A model generated the notes under the pieces. The model saw nothing but the letters and a program-made list of their open reading frames with translations. It was not told where the DNA came from and ran no database searches. Positions 43,495 to 51,772 of a stretch of 64,000 nt of DNA are shown here, piece by piece. Within the stretch, counting starts at the first letter, position 1. Every line of letters starts with the position of its first letter. The DNA is from Amycolatopsis acidiphila (GTDB lineage Bacteria > Actinomycetota > Actinomycetes > Mycobacteriales > Pseudonocardiaceae): positions 1,550,001-1,614,000 of the forward strand of contig NZ_CP090063.1 of NCBI RefSeq assembly GCF_021391495.1, in the 5' to 3' direction. Position numbers and translations under genes: made by a program.

Positions 43495-44463
43495 GTGTCG
43501 TCACACGACGTGCCGAACGGCGGCACGGTAGCCGAACTGGGTGAGTTCGGCCTCATCCGCGCCGTGACGGAGAACCGAAGACAGCCCGCGACCACTCTGC
43601 TCGGGCCGGGCGACGACGCCGCGGTCGTCGCCGCCGCGGACGGCCGCGTCGTGGCGAGCACCGACGTCCTCGTCCAGGGTGTGCACTTCCGGCTCGACTG
43701 GTCCACGCCGGAGCAGGTCGGGCGCAAGGCCGTCGCGGTGAACCTGGCCGACGTCGCGGCGATGGGCGCGGTGCCCACGTCGGTGCTCGTCGGCCTCGCC
43801 TGCCCGTCGGCGACCCCCGCCGAGGTGGTGAAGGGTCTCGCCGACGGCATGTGGGCGGAGGCGTCCGGCGCCGGCGCGGGGCTCGTCGGCGGTGACATGG
43901 TGCAAGCCGATCAGCTGGTTCTGAGCATCACCGCCTTGGGTGACCTGCGCGGGCGCCCACCGGTGACCCGCTCGGGTGCGCGTCCCGGTGACATCGTCGC
44001 CGTGTGCGGGCGGCTGGGCTGGGCGGCGGCCGGGCTCGCCGTGCTGCACCGCGGGTTCCGCTCGCCGGTCACCGTCGCGAACGCCCAGCGCTACCCCGAA
44101 CCGGACTACGCCGCCGGTCCCAAGGCGGCCGAGGCAGGGGCGACAGCCATGATCGACATCTCCGACGGGCTGCTCGCCGACCTCGGGCACATCGCCGAGC
44201 TGTCGGAGGTCGGCATCGACATCCGGACCGGCCAGCTGGAGGTGCACCGCCGCCTGGTCGAGGTCGGTACGGCCCTCGGCGCCGACCCGCTGCGCTGGGT
44301 GCTGACCGGTGGTGAGGACCACGCGCTCGCGGCCACCTTCCCGCCCTTCGTGGAACTGCCCGAAGGCTGGCGGCGCATCGGAGCGGTCACCATGCCGGAC
44401 TCCGGCGTGACTGTGGACGGTGAGCCGTACCACGAGGAAAGCGGTTGGGAACACTGGCGCTGA
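43495..44463 (+). CDS. thiL: Thiamine-monophosphate kinase
   Basis: 322 residues. The PurM-like ATP fold is clear: LGEFGLIRAVTENR, LLGPGDDAAVVAAADGRVVASTDVLVQGVHFRLDW, VNLADVAAMGAVPTSVLVGLACP, GGDMVQADQLVLSITALGDL, TAMIDISDGLLADLGHIAELSEVGIDIRT and VLTGGEDHALAATFP. It phosphorylates thiamine monophosphate to thiamine pyrophosphate. The GTG start has a modest GGGACGGAG site upstream. Downstream a GNAT gene starts 17 bp after the stop. The position before ung matches the mycobacterial order. Confidence 0.96.
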   Translation: MSSHDVPNGGTVAELGEFGLIRAVTENRRQPATTLLGPGDDAAVVAAADGRVVASTDVLVQGVHFRLDWSTPEQVGRKAVAVNLADVAAMGAVPTSVLVGLACPSATPAEVVKGLADGMWAEASGAGAGLVGGDMVQADQLVLSITALGDLRGRPPVTRSGARPGDIVAVCGRLGWAAAGLAVLHRGFRSPVTVANAQRYPEPDYAAGPKAAEAGATAMIDISDGLLADLGHIAELSEVGIDIRTGQLEVHRRLVEVGTALGADPLRWVLTGGEDHALAATFPPFVELPEGWRRIGAVTMPDSGVTVDGEPYHEESGWEHWR

Positions 44464-44480
44464 CCGCATACCGTGCGGTT

Positions 44481-44951
44481 GTGGAGCTGCGTGTCACCCC
44501 CTACGACCACCCGGACGCCGTGAAGCTCGTCGACGGCGTCCAGCAGGAGTACGTCGTCCGCTACGGCGACCAGGACCTGACGCCCGTCGACCCGGCGGAG
44601 TTCGCGCTGCCGCACGGGTTGTTCCTCGTTGGGTACGACGACGGGGTACCGGTCGCCTGCGGCGGCTGGCGTGCGCACCCGGACGGGCTGGGGCCGGGCG
44701 AGGCCGAGATCAAGCGCATGTTCGTCGTGGAGTCCGCGCGGGGCAAGGGTTTCGCGCGAGTGATCCTGGCGGAGCTGGAACGCACGGCCGCGGTCGCCGG
44801 GCATCGGCGGCTCGTGCTGGAGACGGGTCTGAAGCAGCCCGAGGCGATCGCGCTGTACCGGTCGTCGGGGTACGCGGAGATCACGAAGTTCGGCTACTAC
44901 CGCGAAGACGAGCTGAGCCTGTGCTTCGGCAAGGAGCTCACCGCGGGCTGA
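44481..44951 (+). CDS. GNAT family N-acetyltransferase
   Basis: 156 residues. The acetyl-CoA motif A is AEIKRMFVVESARGKGFARVILAELERTAAVAGHRRLVLETGLKQPEAIALYRSSGYAEITKFGYY, with GWRAHPDG and PHGLFLVGYDDGVPVACGG before it. The substrate is unknown. GTG 44481 lacks a ribosome site, but TACCGT (44469-44474) and TTGGGA (44445-44450) with 18-bp spacing place transcription start on or next to it, suggesting a leaderless message from a promoter inside the end of thiL. The 3' end overlaps the convergent GH27 gene by 14 bp. Confidence 0.9.
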   Translation: MELRVTPYDHPDAVKLVDGVQQEYVVRYGDQDLTPVDPAEFALPHGLFLVGYDDGVPVACGGWRAHPDGLGPGEAEIKRMFVVESARGKGFARVILAELERTAAVAGHRRLVLETGLKQPEAIALYRSSGYAEITKFGYYREDELSLCFGKELTAG

Positions 44952-46104
44952 GCCGCAGCATCACGGCGGCGTGCGGCGGCACGTTCGCCCCCACCGTGCC
45001 GTCGCTGGTGCCGGTGTCCTTGTGCTGCCACAGATCCCGGACGCTCCAGTGCCCGCCCACCTGGGCCGAGATGTTCGCCGGGGTGCCGCCGCGGTTGAGC
45101 AGGACGAGCGCGTACCCGCCGTCCGACAACGGTTTCCCCCACACGTCGGTCGTCGCGGTGACCGCGAGCCGCCGGCCCTGGCTGCCGCCGAAGTCCTGGT
45201 CGACGGCGATCACCTCGTGGTTGAGCAACGTGCTCAGCGCGCTCGCGGACGGTTTCGTGCCGGAGAACAGCGGCGCGTTGAGGATCGCCCAGATGCTGAA
45301 GTGCGCGCGTTCCTCGTCGACGGTGAGCGAGCCGTCGCCGACCTGCAGCATGTCCGGGTCGTTCCAGGCGCCCGGGCTGCCCGTCGTCACCGCGGCCTGC
45401 TGTTCGATCGTGTCCGTGATCGACGACCAGTCCGGCGTCAGGTCGTTGGTGGTGCGCCACATGTTCGCGATCGCCCGGCCCCACAGCCAGGGCCGCTGCG
45501 CGCCGTACTCGGAGATCGAGTACAGGATCGGACGCGCGAGCCGCTGCAGCTCGTCGCGCATCTTCGCGAACGCGGCCTGCTCGTCGAGGCCGTCGTGGGT
45601 GTCGGCGTAGCACCAGTCGTACTTGAGGAAGTCCACGCCCCAGGCCTCGAACGTCTGCGCGTCCTGGCGTTCGTGCCCGAGCGAGCCGATCCCGGTGGCG
45701 GGGTAGCCGGAGTTGTACATCGCGCAGGTTCCGCTGCCGGGCACGGCGTAGATCCCGAACAGCAGCCCGCGCTGGTGGACGTACTCGGCGAGCGCGGCCA
45801 TGCCGTGCGGGAACCGCGCCGGGTTCGGGCGCAGGGATCCGTCGGGCGCGCGGGTGTAGTCCTGCCAGCAGTCGTCGACCACGACGTAGCGGTAGCCCGC
45901 GTCCCGCATCCCGGTGCTGACCAGCGTGTCGGCGGCGTCGCGCACGACCTGTTCGTTCAGGCCGTCGCAGCCGACCTGGTTCCAGCTGTTCCAGCCCATC
46001 GGCGGGGTCGCGGCCAGGCCGTTTCGCAGGTCGTCGCCGGGTGCCGCAGGCCAGATGCAAGCAGCCGCGAGCGTCACGGCGGCGAGGACTATCCGGCCGA
46101 GCAT
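44938..46104 (-). CDS. Secreted GH27 alpha-galactosidase
   Basis: 388 residues. A hydrophobic signal (LGRIVLAAVTLAAACIWPAAPG) leads to the GH27 barrel: NGLAATPPMGWNSWNQVGCDGLNEQVVRDAADTLVS, YVVVDDCWQDYTRAPDG, nucleophile Asp163 in FLKYDWCYAD, probable acid/base Asp221 in MWRTTNDLTPDW, and WNDPDMLQVGDG. The C-terminal beta domain (ALVLLNRGGTPANISAQVGGHWSVRDLWQHKDTG) closes it. It should release terminal alpha-galactose from oligosaccharides outside the cell; alpha-N-acetylgalactosaminidase is possible. It is an insertion relative to the conserved thiL-ung order. No carbohydrate-binding module is attached. Confidence 0.94.
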   Translation of the reverse strand: MLGRIVLAAVTLAAACIWPAAPGDDLRNGLAATPPMGWNSWNQVGCDGLNEQVVRDAADTLVSTGMRDAGYRYVVVDDCWQDYTRAPDGSLRPNPARFPHGMAALAEYVHQRGLLFGIYAVPGSGTCAMYNSGYPATGIGSLGHERQDAQTFEAWGVDFLKYDWCYADTHDGLDEQAAFAKMRDELQRLARPILYSISEYGAQRPWLWGRAIANMWRTTNDLTPDWSSITDTIEQQAAVTTGSPGAWNDPDMLQVGDGSLTVDEERAHFSIWAILNAPLFSGTKPSASALSTLLNHEVIAVDQDFGGSQGRRLAVTATTDVWGKPLSDGGYALVLLNRGGTPANISAQVGGHWSVRDLWQHKDTGTSDGTVGANVPPHAAVMLRLSPR

Positions 46105-46154
46105 GCCCGTGATCCAATCGCAGGCGAAGTGAGTTCACGGTGATTGGAGCCTTC

Positions 46155-46676
46155 GTGGCGATTTACGCGCTCGGCGACCGGGTGCCCCGGATCCATCCCG
46201 ACGCCTACGTGCATCCGGACGCGACGGTGATCGGTGACGTGCGGATCGGGGCTTACGCGTCGGTGTGGCCGCAGACGGTACTGCGGGGCGACCACGGGTA
46301 CATCGAGCTGGGGGAGCGGTCGAACATCCAGGACGGCTGCGTGGTGCACTGCACCGCCAAGGAGCCGACGATCCTCGGCCCGTCGTCGGCGGTCGGGCAC
46401 GCGGTGCACGTCGAGGGCGCGAACATCGGGACCGGCTGCCTCATCGCGTCGGGCTCGGTGGTGCTCAACGGCACGGTGATCGAGGACGGCGCGATGGTCG
46501 GCGCGGGGGCGGTGCTGTCCTACCGGTCGCACGTGCCCTCGGGTCACATCGCGCTCGGCGTCCCGGCGAAGACGCGGCCGAACAAGTCCTTCGGGCCGGA
46601 GGCGATCCAGCGGGTGGTCGACGGGTATGTCGAGCGGGCGAAGCTGTTCCGCGCCGAGCTCCGGCGGATCGACTAG
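46155..46676 (+). CDS. Gamma-carbonic-anhydrase-like left-handed beta-helix protein
   Basis: 173 residues with hexapeptide repeats: RIHPDAYVHPDATVIGDVRIGAYASVWPQTVLRGDHGYIELGERSNIQDGCVVHCT, VGHAVHVEGANIGTGCLIASGSVVLNGTVIEDGAMVGAGAVLSYRSHVPSGHIALGVPAKTR. His in VVHC and VGH match two zinc ligands of gamma carbonic anhydrase, but the third, expected five residues after VGH, aligns with Glu, while a His sits three residues after. Catalysis is therefore uncertain. GTG 46155 with TTGGAG 5 nt before it is chosen over GTG 46140. It is divergent from the GH27 gene, 50 bp apart. Confidence 0.85.
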   Translation: MAIYALGDRVPRIHPDAYVHPDATVIGDVRIGAYASVWPQTVLRGDHGYIELGERSNIQDGCVVHCTAKEPTILGPSSAVGHAVHVEGANIGTGCLIASGSVVLNGTVIEDGAMVGAGAVLSYRSHVPSGHIALGVPAKTRPNKSFGPEAIQRVVDGYVERAKLFRAELRRID

Positions 46677-46838
46677 CAGAGGCCCGGTGTGCTCGTCGAG
46701 TACCTTGCACGCGTCGGGTGGGGTGGTGGCCACGATGCCTTCCCATGTCCACGGCCGGTCGACGCTGACCAGCAGCAGGTGGAAAACCTTGCGGGCGGCG
46801 CGAAGCCGGGCCCGGCGCAGGCGCTACAGTCGCCAGCC

Positions 46839-47516
46839 GTGAGCGGAAAACCGTTGTCGGAGGTCGTGGAAGCCGGGTGGGCGCAGGCGCTGGAGCCGGT
46901 CGCCGGCCGCATCGCCGCGATGGGTGACTTCCTGCGCGCGGAGATCGGGGCGGGGCGGCGCTACCTGCCGTCGGGGGAGAACGTGCTGCGCGCGTTCAAG
47001 CAGCCCTTCGCCGGTGTGCGGGTGCTCATCGTGGGCCAGGACCCGTACCCGACGCCGGGGCATCCGATCGGCCTGTGCTTCGCGGTGGCGCCCGACGTGC
47101 GCCCGCTGCCCAAGAGCTTGATCAACATCTACCAGGAGTACTGCGACGACCTCGGTCACCCGCAGCCGTCCAACGGGGACCTGACCCCGTGGACCGAGCA
47201 GGGTGTGCTGCTGTTGAACAGGGCGCTCACCGTGCGGCCCGGCTCGCCCAACTCGCACAAGGGCAAGGGCTGGGAGGAGATCACCGAGCAGGCGATCAGG
47301 GCGCTGGCCGCCCGGGGTGGTCCGCTGGTGGCGATCCTGTGGGGCTCGAACGCGCGGAGTCTGAAGCCGCTGCTCACGGGGGTGCCGTGCATCGAGTCGG
47401 TGCACCCCAGCCCCCTGTCGGCGCACAACGGTTTCTTCGGCTCGAAGCCCTTCAGCAAGGCGAACGACCTTCTCGTGCAGCAGGGCGGCGAGCCGATCGA
47501 CTGGAAGCTGCCGTAG
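46839..47516 (+). CDS. ung: Uracil-DNA glycosylase, family 1
   Basis: 225 residues. The catalytic water-activating motif [34 protein letters not shown] stretch ([41 protein letters not shown]), [17 protein letters not shown] and the minor-groove [21 protein letters not shown] loop are all present. It removes uracil from DNA. GTG 46839 gives the standard N-terminus; a TACAGT box ends 8 nt before it and there is no ribosome site, so a leaderless mRNA is plausible. The 162-bp gap before it shows no confident gene. Confidence 0.97.
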   Translation: MSGKPLSEVVEAGWAQALEPVAGRIAAMGDFLRAEIGAGRRYLPSGENVLRAFKQPFAGVRVLIVGQDPYPTPGHPIGLCFAVAPDVRPLPKSLINIYQEYCDDLGHPQPSNGDLTPWTEQGVLLLNRALTVRPGSPNSHKGKGWEEITEQAIRALAARGGPLVAILWGSNARSLKPLLTGVPCIESVHPSPLSAHNGFFGSKPFSKANDLLVQQGGEPIDWKLP

Positions 47517-47519
47517 AGG

Positions 47520-47615
47520 CCACCACCTCGCCACCGGCGCCCGACAGCCACCCGCTCACCCGAGGCGACCCGGCAACCGCAGCCAGTGATGGCGGCGGCC
47601 CACCCCGGGCGCACC
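47520..47615. repeat. Dispersed GC-rich intergenic repeat, copy D (inverted)
   Basis: Read on the minus strand, this spacer between ung and rpmB contains GGTGGGCCGCCGCCAT and, a few bases on, GGCTGCGGTTGCCGGGTCGCC, matching the module at 42.5 kb with a few changes. It is non-coding and adjoins the rpmB terminator. Confidence 0.65.
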
Positions 47616-47618
47616 AAA

Positions 47619-47649
47619 AGGCCCGGGGGACTGACGTCCACCCGGGCCT
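47619..47649 (-). terminator. rpmB rho-independent terminator
   Basis: A perfect 9-bp stem (AGGCCCGGG at 47619-47627 with 47641-47649) lies 13 bp beyond the rpmB stop, followed on the minus strand by a run of four T residues, a classic intrinsic terminator. Confidence 0.85.
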
Positions 47650-47662
47650 GGAAGCTGTGGGA

Positions 47663-47854
47663 TCAGCCCCGAACGACCTTGCCCGCCTTGAGGCACGAGG
47701 TGCACACGTTCAGGCGCTTGCGCTGGGACACGCCGACCTTGGCGTGCACAGTCTGGATGTTCGGGTTCCAGCGGCGGTTGGTACGCCGGTGGGAGTGCGA
47801 GACCGCTTTGCCGAAGCCCGGTCCCTTGCCACAGACGTCGCACACGGCAGCCAC
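47663..47854 (-). CDS. rpmB: 50S ribosomal protein L28
   Basis: 63 residues. [62 protein letters not shown] carries both CxxC pairs (CDVC and CTSC), the zinc-binding C+ form of L28; zinc-free paralogues found in Zur regulons lack them. A GTG start with AGGAG 7 nt upstream. It is divergent from the DAK2-domain gene; TACTAT (minus strand of 47918-47923) is a good -10 candidate for it. Confidence 0.98.
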   Translation of the reverse strand: MAAVCDVCGKGPGFGKAVSHSHRRTNRRWNPNIQTVHAKVGVSQRKRLNVCTSCLKAGKVVRG

Positions 47855-47993
47855 GTCGAACTCCTTTGACGATCAGGGGAAGACAGATCACGCCCAGCGG
47901 GGCCGGGCAACTCGACCATAGTAACGACTGTCTTCACCCCGCCCACGCCCGGGTCGATACGCTGCCAGGAACCGGGGTGAGGAGGTCGGGCGA

Positions 47994-49574
47994 GTGCGGG
48001 CGTTGGACGAGGCTGCGGTGGTGGCCTGGGCCTCGGCGTGCGTACACAGTCTCGACGTGCTCCGGCCCGCGATCAACGGCATCAACGTCTACCCGGTCGC
48101 CGATTCCGACACCGGGTCCAACCTCCTCCACACGATCACCGGCGCCCGCGACGCGCTCGCCGACGGCGAACTGACCGGCGCCGGGCAGGCGTTGTCCCTG
48201 CTCGCGAGGGGTGCGGTGCGCAACGCGCGGGGCAACTCCGGCGTCATTCTCTCGCAGGTCCTGCGCGGCCTCGCCGAGTCGGCCGCGGGTGCGCCCGAGC
48301 TGGGTGGCGACGACCTGGCCCAGGCCCTCGTGCACGCGGACCGCGTCGCGACCGAAGCCGTCGCGCGGCCCGTCGCGGGCACGATGCTGACGGTCCTGCA
48401 CGCCGCCGCGAAGGCCGCGAAGGGCGACTCCCTGGACGAGGTGGTCGTGACAGCCGCGAAGGCCGCGTCTACCGCCCTCGCGCAGACCCCGCAGCAGCTG
48501 CCGGTCCTCGCCAGCGCCGGTGTCGTCGACGCGGGCGCGCGCGGGCTCGTCGCGGTCCTGGACGCTCTCGCCGGTGTCGTCACGGGTACGGCGACAGAGC
48601 TCGCGCACTCCTGCGAAGCGCATACGCAGGCCACGAGCGCAGCGCCCGCCCCGTACGCGTGGGAGGTCATGTACCTGCTGGAGGAGGTCACCGAGCCGGA
48701 CCTGCACCAGTTCCGTCACGCGCTGAGCAGCCTCGGCGACAGCGTCACGGTCGCCGGCGACGGCTCCGGCGCGTTCGCCGTCCACGTCCACTGCGCCGAC
48801 ATCGGAGCCGCGATCGAAGCCGGGCTCGAGGTCGGCCGTCCACGCCGGATCCGGGTCGAACCGCTGGTCACGCCGATCCCGCTGGTCGCCCCGACCGGTC
48901 CGGACCGCACGGTCGTGGCCGTCGTCCGTGGAGACGGTCTCGCCGAGCTGCTGCGCGAAGAGGGCGTCGCGGTCCTCGCGGTGTCGCAGGGCGCGCGGCC
49001 CAGCGTCGAGGAGATGCTCGGCCTGGTCACCGAGCGCGCCGTGGGGCACATCACGATCCTGCCCGGCGACGCCCAGCTCACCACCGCGGCGGACGAGACA
49101 GCGGGGCACGCGATGATCGGCGACCGGGAGGTCGTCGTGATCCCCTGCGCCTCCCCGGTCCAGGTGCTCGCGGCGCTCGCCGTGCACGACCCGGCGCGGC
49201 GCGTGAACGACGACGTCGTGGCCATGGCCGAGGCCGCCGCGGCGACCCGGCGTGGCGAGCTCGTGGTCGCCGAAGAGGAGTCGATAACCTGGGTGGGGCT
49301 GGCCCACGCGGGCGATCTCATCGGGTTCGTCGACGGCGAGGTCGTGCTGGTGGAGCCGCTCTCGGAGGAGAACCTGGTGACCGCGGCGATGACGTTGCTG
49401 CGGCGCATGCTCGCCGTCGGCGGCGAGCTGGTCACGGTGATCACCGGCGCCGCGGCGCCGGAAGGCGTGGCCGGCGAGCTCGCCGACCAGCTGTGCGAGG
49501 AGCGGCCGGAGGTCGAGTTCGTGAGCTATCCGGGCGGCCAGACCGAAGCGGTGCTGCTGATCGGCGTGGAGTAG
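47994..49574 (+). CDS. DAK2 domain protein (YloV/FakA-like)
   Basis: 526 residues. The N-terminal DAK2/DhaL domain holds the Mg-ATP residues in NGINVYPVADSDTGSNLLHTI and RGNSGVILSQVLRGLAE, plus AGVVDAGARGLVAVLDAL. A central region (WEVMYLLEEVTEPDLHQFRHALSSLGDSVTVAGDGSGAFAVHVHCADIGAAIEAGLEVG) and a C-terminal domain follow, the architecture of FakA, the fatty-acid kinase ATP-binding subunit. No FakB (DegV) gene is adjacent. It lies 3 bp before recG in the same direction; the pair is conserved across actinobacteria and firmicutes. Confidence 0.92.
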   Translation: MRALDEAAVVAWASACVHSLDVLRPAINGINVYPVADSDTGSNLLHTITGARDALADGELTGAGQALSLLARGAVRNARGNSGVILSQVLRGLAESAAGAPELGGDDLAQALVHADRVATEAVARPVAGTMLTVLHAAAKAAKGDSLDEVVVTAAKAASTALAQTPQQLPVLASAGVVDAGARGLVAVLDALAGVVTGTATELAHSCEAHTQATSAAPAPYAWEVMYLLEEVTEPDLHQFRHALSSLGDSVTVAGDGSGAFAVHVHCADIGAAIEAGLEVGRPRRIRVEPLVTPIPLVAPTGPDRTVVAVVRGDGLAELLREEGVAVLAVSQGARPSVEEMLGLVTERAVGHITILPGDAQLTTAADETAGHAMIGDREVVVIPCASPVQVLAALAVHDPARRVNDDVVAMAEAAAATRRGELVVAEEESITWVGLAHAGDLIGFVDGEVVLVEPLSEENLVTAAMTLLRRMLAVGGELVTVITGAAAPEGVAGELADQLCEERPEVEFVSYPGGQTEAVLLIGVE

Positions 49575-49577
49575 GAA

Positions 49578-51743
49578 ATGACAGTCCTGAGCGACAAGCT
49601 GACCTCGTTGCTGGGCCGCAAGACGGCCGCGGCGCTGGCCGAGGCGCTCGACATCCACACGGTCGCCGACCTGCTCCGCCACTACCCGCGCCGCTACGCC
49701 GAGCGCGGCGAGCTGACCGACATCGCGGGCCTGGAGATCGGCGAGCACGCGACGGTGATGGCGCGGATCGAGAGGGTCAACAAGCGCCGGATGCGCAACA
49801 AGCCCGGCTGGATCGTCGAGATGACCATCACCGATGGCCGCCGCAGGCTGGAGTGTGCCTTCTTCGGCAACGCCCACCAGCGCGAGCGCGAGCTGCAGCT
49901 CGGCAAGGCAGGCCTGTTCGCGGGCAAGGTCACCGCGTTCCGCAACAAGCTGCAGCTGGCGAACCCCGAGTACCAGATGCTCGACCAGGACGACGACTCC
50001 GCGGACGGTTCCAGGCTGGACGACTTCCTCGGCGCGATCATCCCGGTGTACCCGGCGGCGTCGGGGATGCCGTCGTGGTCGATCGCCCGGTGTGTGCGTC
50101 AGGTGCTCGACACCCTGGAGCGCGAAGAGGACCCGATGCCGCGGGAACTGCGCAAGCGCTACGGGTTCGTCGAGCTGTTCGACGCGCTGCACGGCATCCA
50201 CCGCCCACAGGACCAGGGCGCGCTCGACAACGCGCGCGAGCGGCTGAAGTGGGACGAGGCGATGGCGATCCAGCTGATCTTCGCCCAGCGCCGGCACTCC
50301 GCGGGCTCGCGGCCCGCGCCGGCGTGCCCGCCGAAGCCGGGCGGCATCCTCGAATCCTTCGACAAGCGCCTGCCCTTCGACCTCACCAGCGGCCAGCGCG
50401 AGGTCGGCGAGCACATCGCGGACGACCTGTGCGGCGAGCATCCGATGAACCGGCTGCTGCAGGGTGAGGTCGGCAGCGGCAAGACGGTCGTCGCGCTGCG
50501 CGCGATGCTGCAGGTGGTCGACGCCGGCCGGCAGGCCGCGATGCTCGCGCCCACCGAGGTGCTCGCCGCGCAGCACGCCCGCTCGCTGCGCGAGATGCTC
50601 GGCGACCTGGGCCAGGCGGGTGAGCTGGGGGCGGCCGACGAAGCGACGAAGGTGACGTTGCTGACCGGCTCGATGTCGACGAAGGAGCGCAAGCAGGCGC
50701 TGCTGGACGCGGCGAGCGGTGCGGCAGGCATCGTCGTGGGCACCCACGCGCTGATCCAGGACACGGTCTCGTTCGCCGACCTCGGTTTCGTCGTGGTGGA
50801 CGAGCAGCACCGCTTCGGTGTCGAGCAGCGGGACGCGCTGCGTACGCGCGGCGCGAACGACACGAGCCCGCACGTGCTCGTGATGACCGCGACCCCGATC
50901 CCGCGCACCGTCGCGATGACGGTCTACGGCGACCTCGAGACCTCCGCGCTGCGCGTGATGCCGGTCGGCCGGTCGCCGATCTCCACCACGGTCGTGCCGG
51001 TCAACGAGAAGCCCGCCTGGCTGGACAGGGTGTGGCAGCGGGTGCGCGAGGAAGTCGGCAAGGGGCATCAGGCGTACATCGTGTGCCCGCGCATCGGTGA
51101 CGAGCCGCCCTCGGACAAGAGCGACAAGCGGCCGCCGCTGGCGGTCCTCGACGTCGCGGCGGAGCTGGCGGCCGGGCCGCTGGCCGGGCTGCGCATCGGC
51201 ATCCTGCACGGACGGCTGCCCAGCGACGAGAAGGACGCCGTGATGCGGGCCTTCGCCGCGGGGAAGCTCGACGTGCTGGTCGCGACGACGGTGATCGAGG
51301 TCGGCGTGAACGTGCCGAACGCGACCGCGATGGTGATCATGGACGCCGACCGGTTCGGCGTCAGCCAGCTGCACCAGCTGCGCGGCCGGGTGGGCCGGGG
51401 CGACGTGCCGGGCGTGTGCCTGCTGGTCACCGAGGCGATCGACGGAACGTCCACCCGGGAACGGCTCGCCGCGGTCGAGTCCACAACGGACGGTTTCGAG
51501 CTGTCGCGGCTGGACCTCGAACTGCGCCGCGAGGGCGACATCCTCGGCGCCGCGCAGTCCGGCAAGCGCTCCAGCCTCAAGCTGCTCTCGCTGCTGCAGG
51601 ACGAGGAGACGATCGCCGAGGCCCGGCTGTGCGCGCAGGAGATCGTGACCGCCGACCCGGCGCTCGCCACCCATCCGGGGCTGGCCCAGCTGGTGTCCTC
51701 GGTCGTCGACGACGATCGGGCCGAGTACCTCGAGAAGTCCTGA
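49578..51743 (+). CDS. recG: ATP-dependent DNA helicase RecG
   Basis: 721 residues. The N-terminal wedge/OB part (LLRHYPRRYAERGELTDIAGLEIGEHATVMARIERVNKRR) is followed by superfamily 2 motifs: Walker A QGEVGSGKTVVALRA, DEQHRFG box in VVVDEQHRFGVEQRDAL, motif III MTATPIPRTVAMTVYGDL, motif V VLVATTVIEVGVNVPNATAMVIMDADRFG and motif VI QLHQLRGRVGRG, plus the RecG tail. It remodels stalled replication forks and Holliday junctions. The start is 3 bp after the DAK2-gene stop, so they are co-transcribed. Confidence 0.98.
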   Translation: MTVLSDKLTSLLGRKTAAALAEALDIHTVADLLRHYPRRYAERGELTDIAGLEIGEHATVMARIERVNKRRMRNKPGWIVEMTITDGRRRLECAFFGNAHQRERELQLGKAGLFAGKVTAFRNKLQLANPEYQMLDQDDDSADGSRLDDFLGAIIPVYPAASGMPSWSIARCVRQVLDTLEREEDPMPRELRKRYGFVELFDALHGIHRPQDQGALDNARERLKWDEAMAIQLIFAQRRHSAGSRPAPACPPKPGGILESFDKRLPFDLTSGQREVGEHIADDLCGEHPMNRLLQGEVGSGKTVVALRAMLQVVDAGRQAAMLAPTEVLAAQHARSLREMLGDLGQAGELGAADEATKVTLLTGSMSTKERKQALLDAASGAAGIVVGTHALIQDTVSFADLGFVVVDEQHRFGVEQRDALRTRGANDTSPHVLVMTATPIPRTVAMTVYGDLETSALRVMPVGRSPISTTVVPVNEKPAWLDRVWQRVREEVGKGHQAYIVCPRIGDEPPSDKSDKRPPLAVLDVAAELAAGPLAGLRIGILHGRLPSDEKDAVMRAFAAGKLDVLVATTVIEVGVNVPNATAMVIMDADRFGVSQLHQLRGRVGRGDVPGVCLLVTEAIDGTSTRERLAAVESTTDGFELSRLDLELRREGDILGAAQSGKRSSLKLLSLLQDEETIAEARLCAQEIVTADPALATHPGLAQLVSSVVDDDRAEYLEKS

Positions 51744-51772
51744 CTCGATAGTGGTACAGCGTTTGTCCCGGT

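Noticed and set aside
46677..46838. Minus-strand phrase [22 protein letters not shown] followed by [16 protein letters not shown] between the beta-helix gene and ung
   Set aside because: It reads somewhat like protein, but I see no start, family match or frame consistency over more than ~45 codons, so I did not call a gene or relic.
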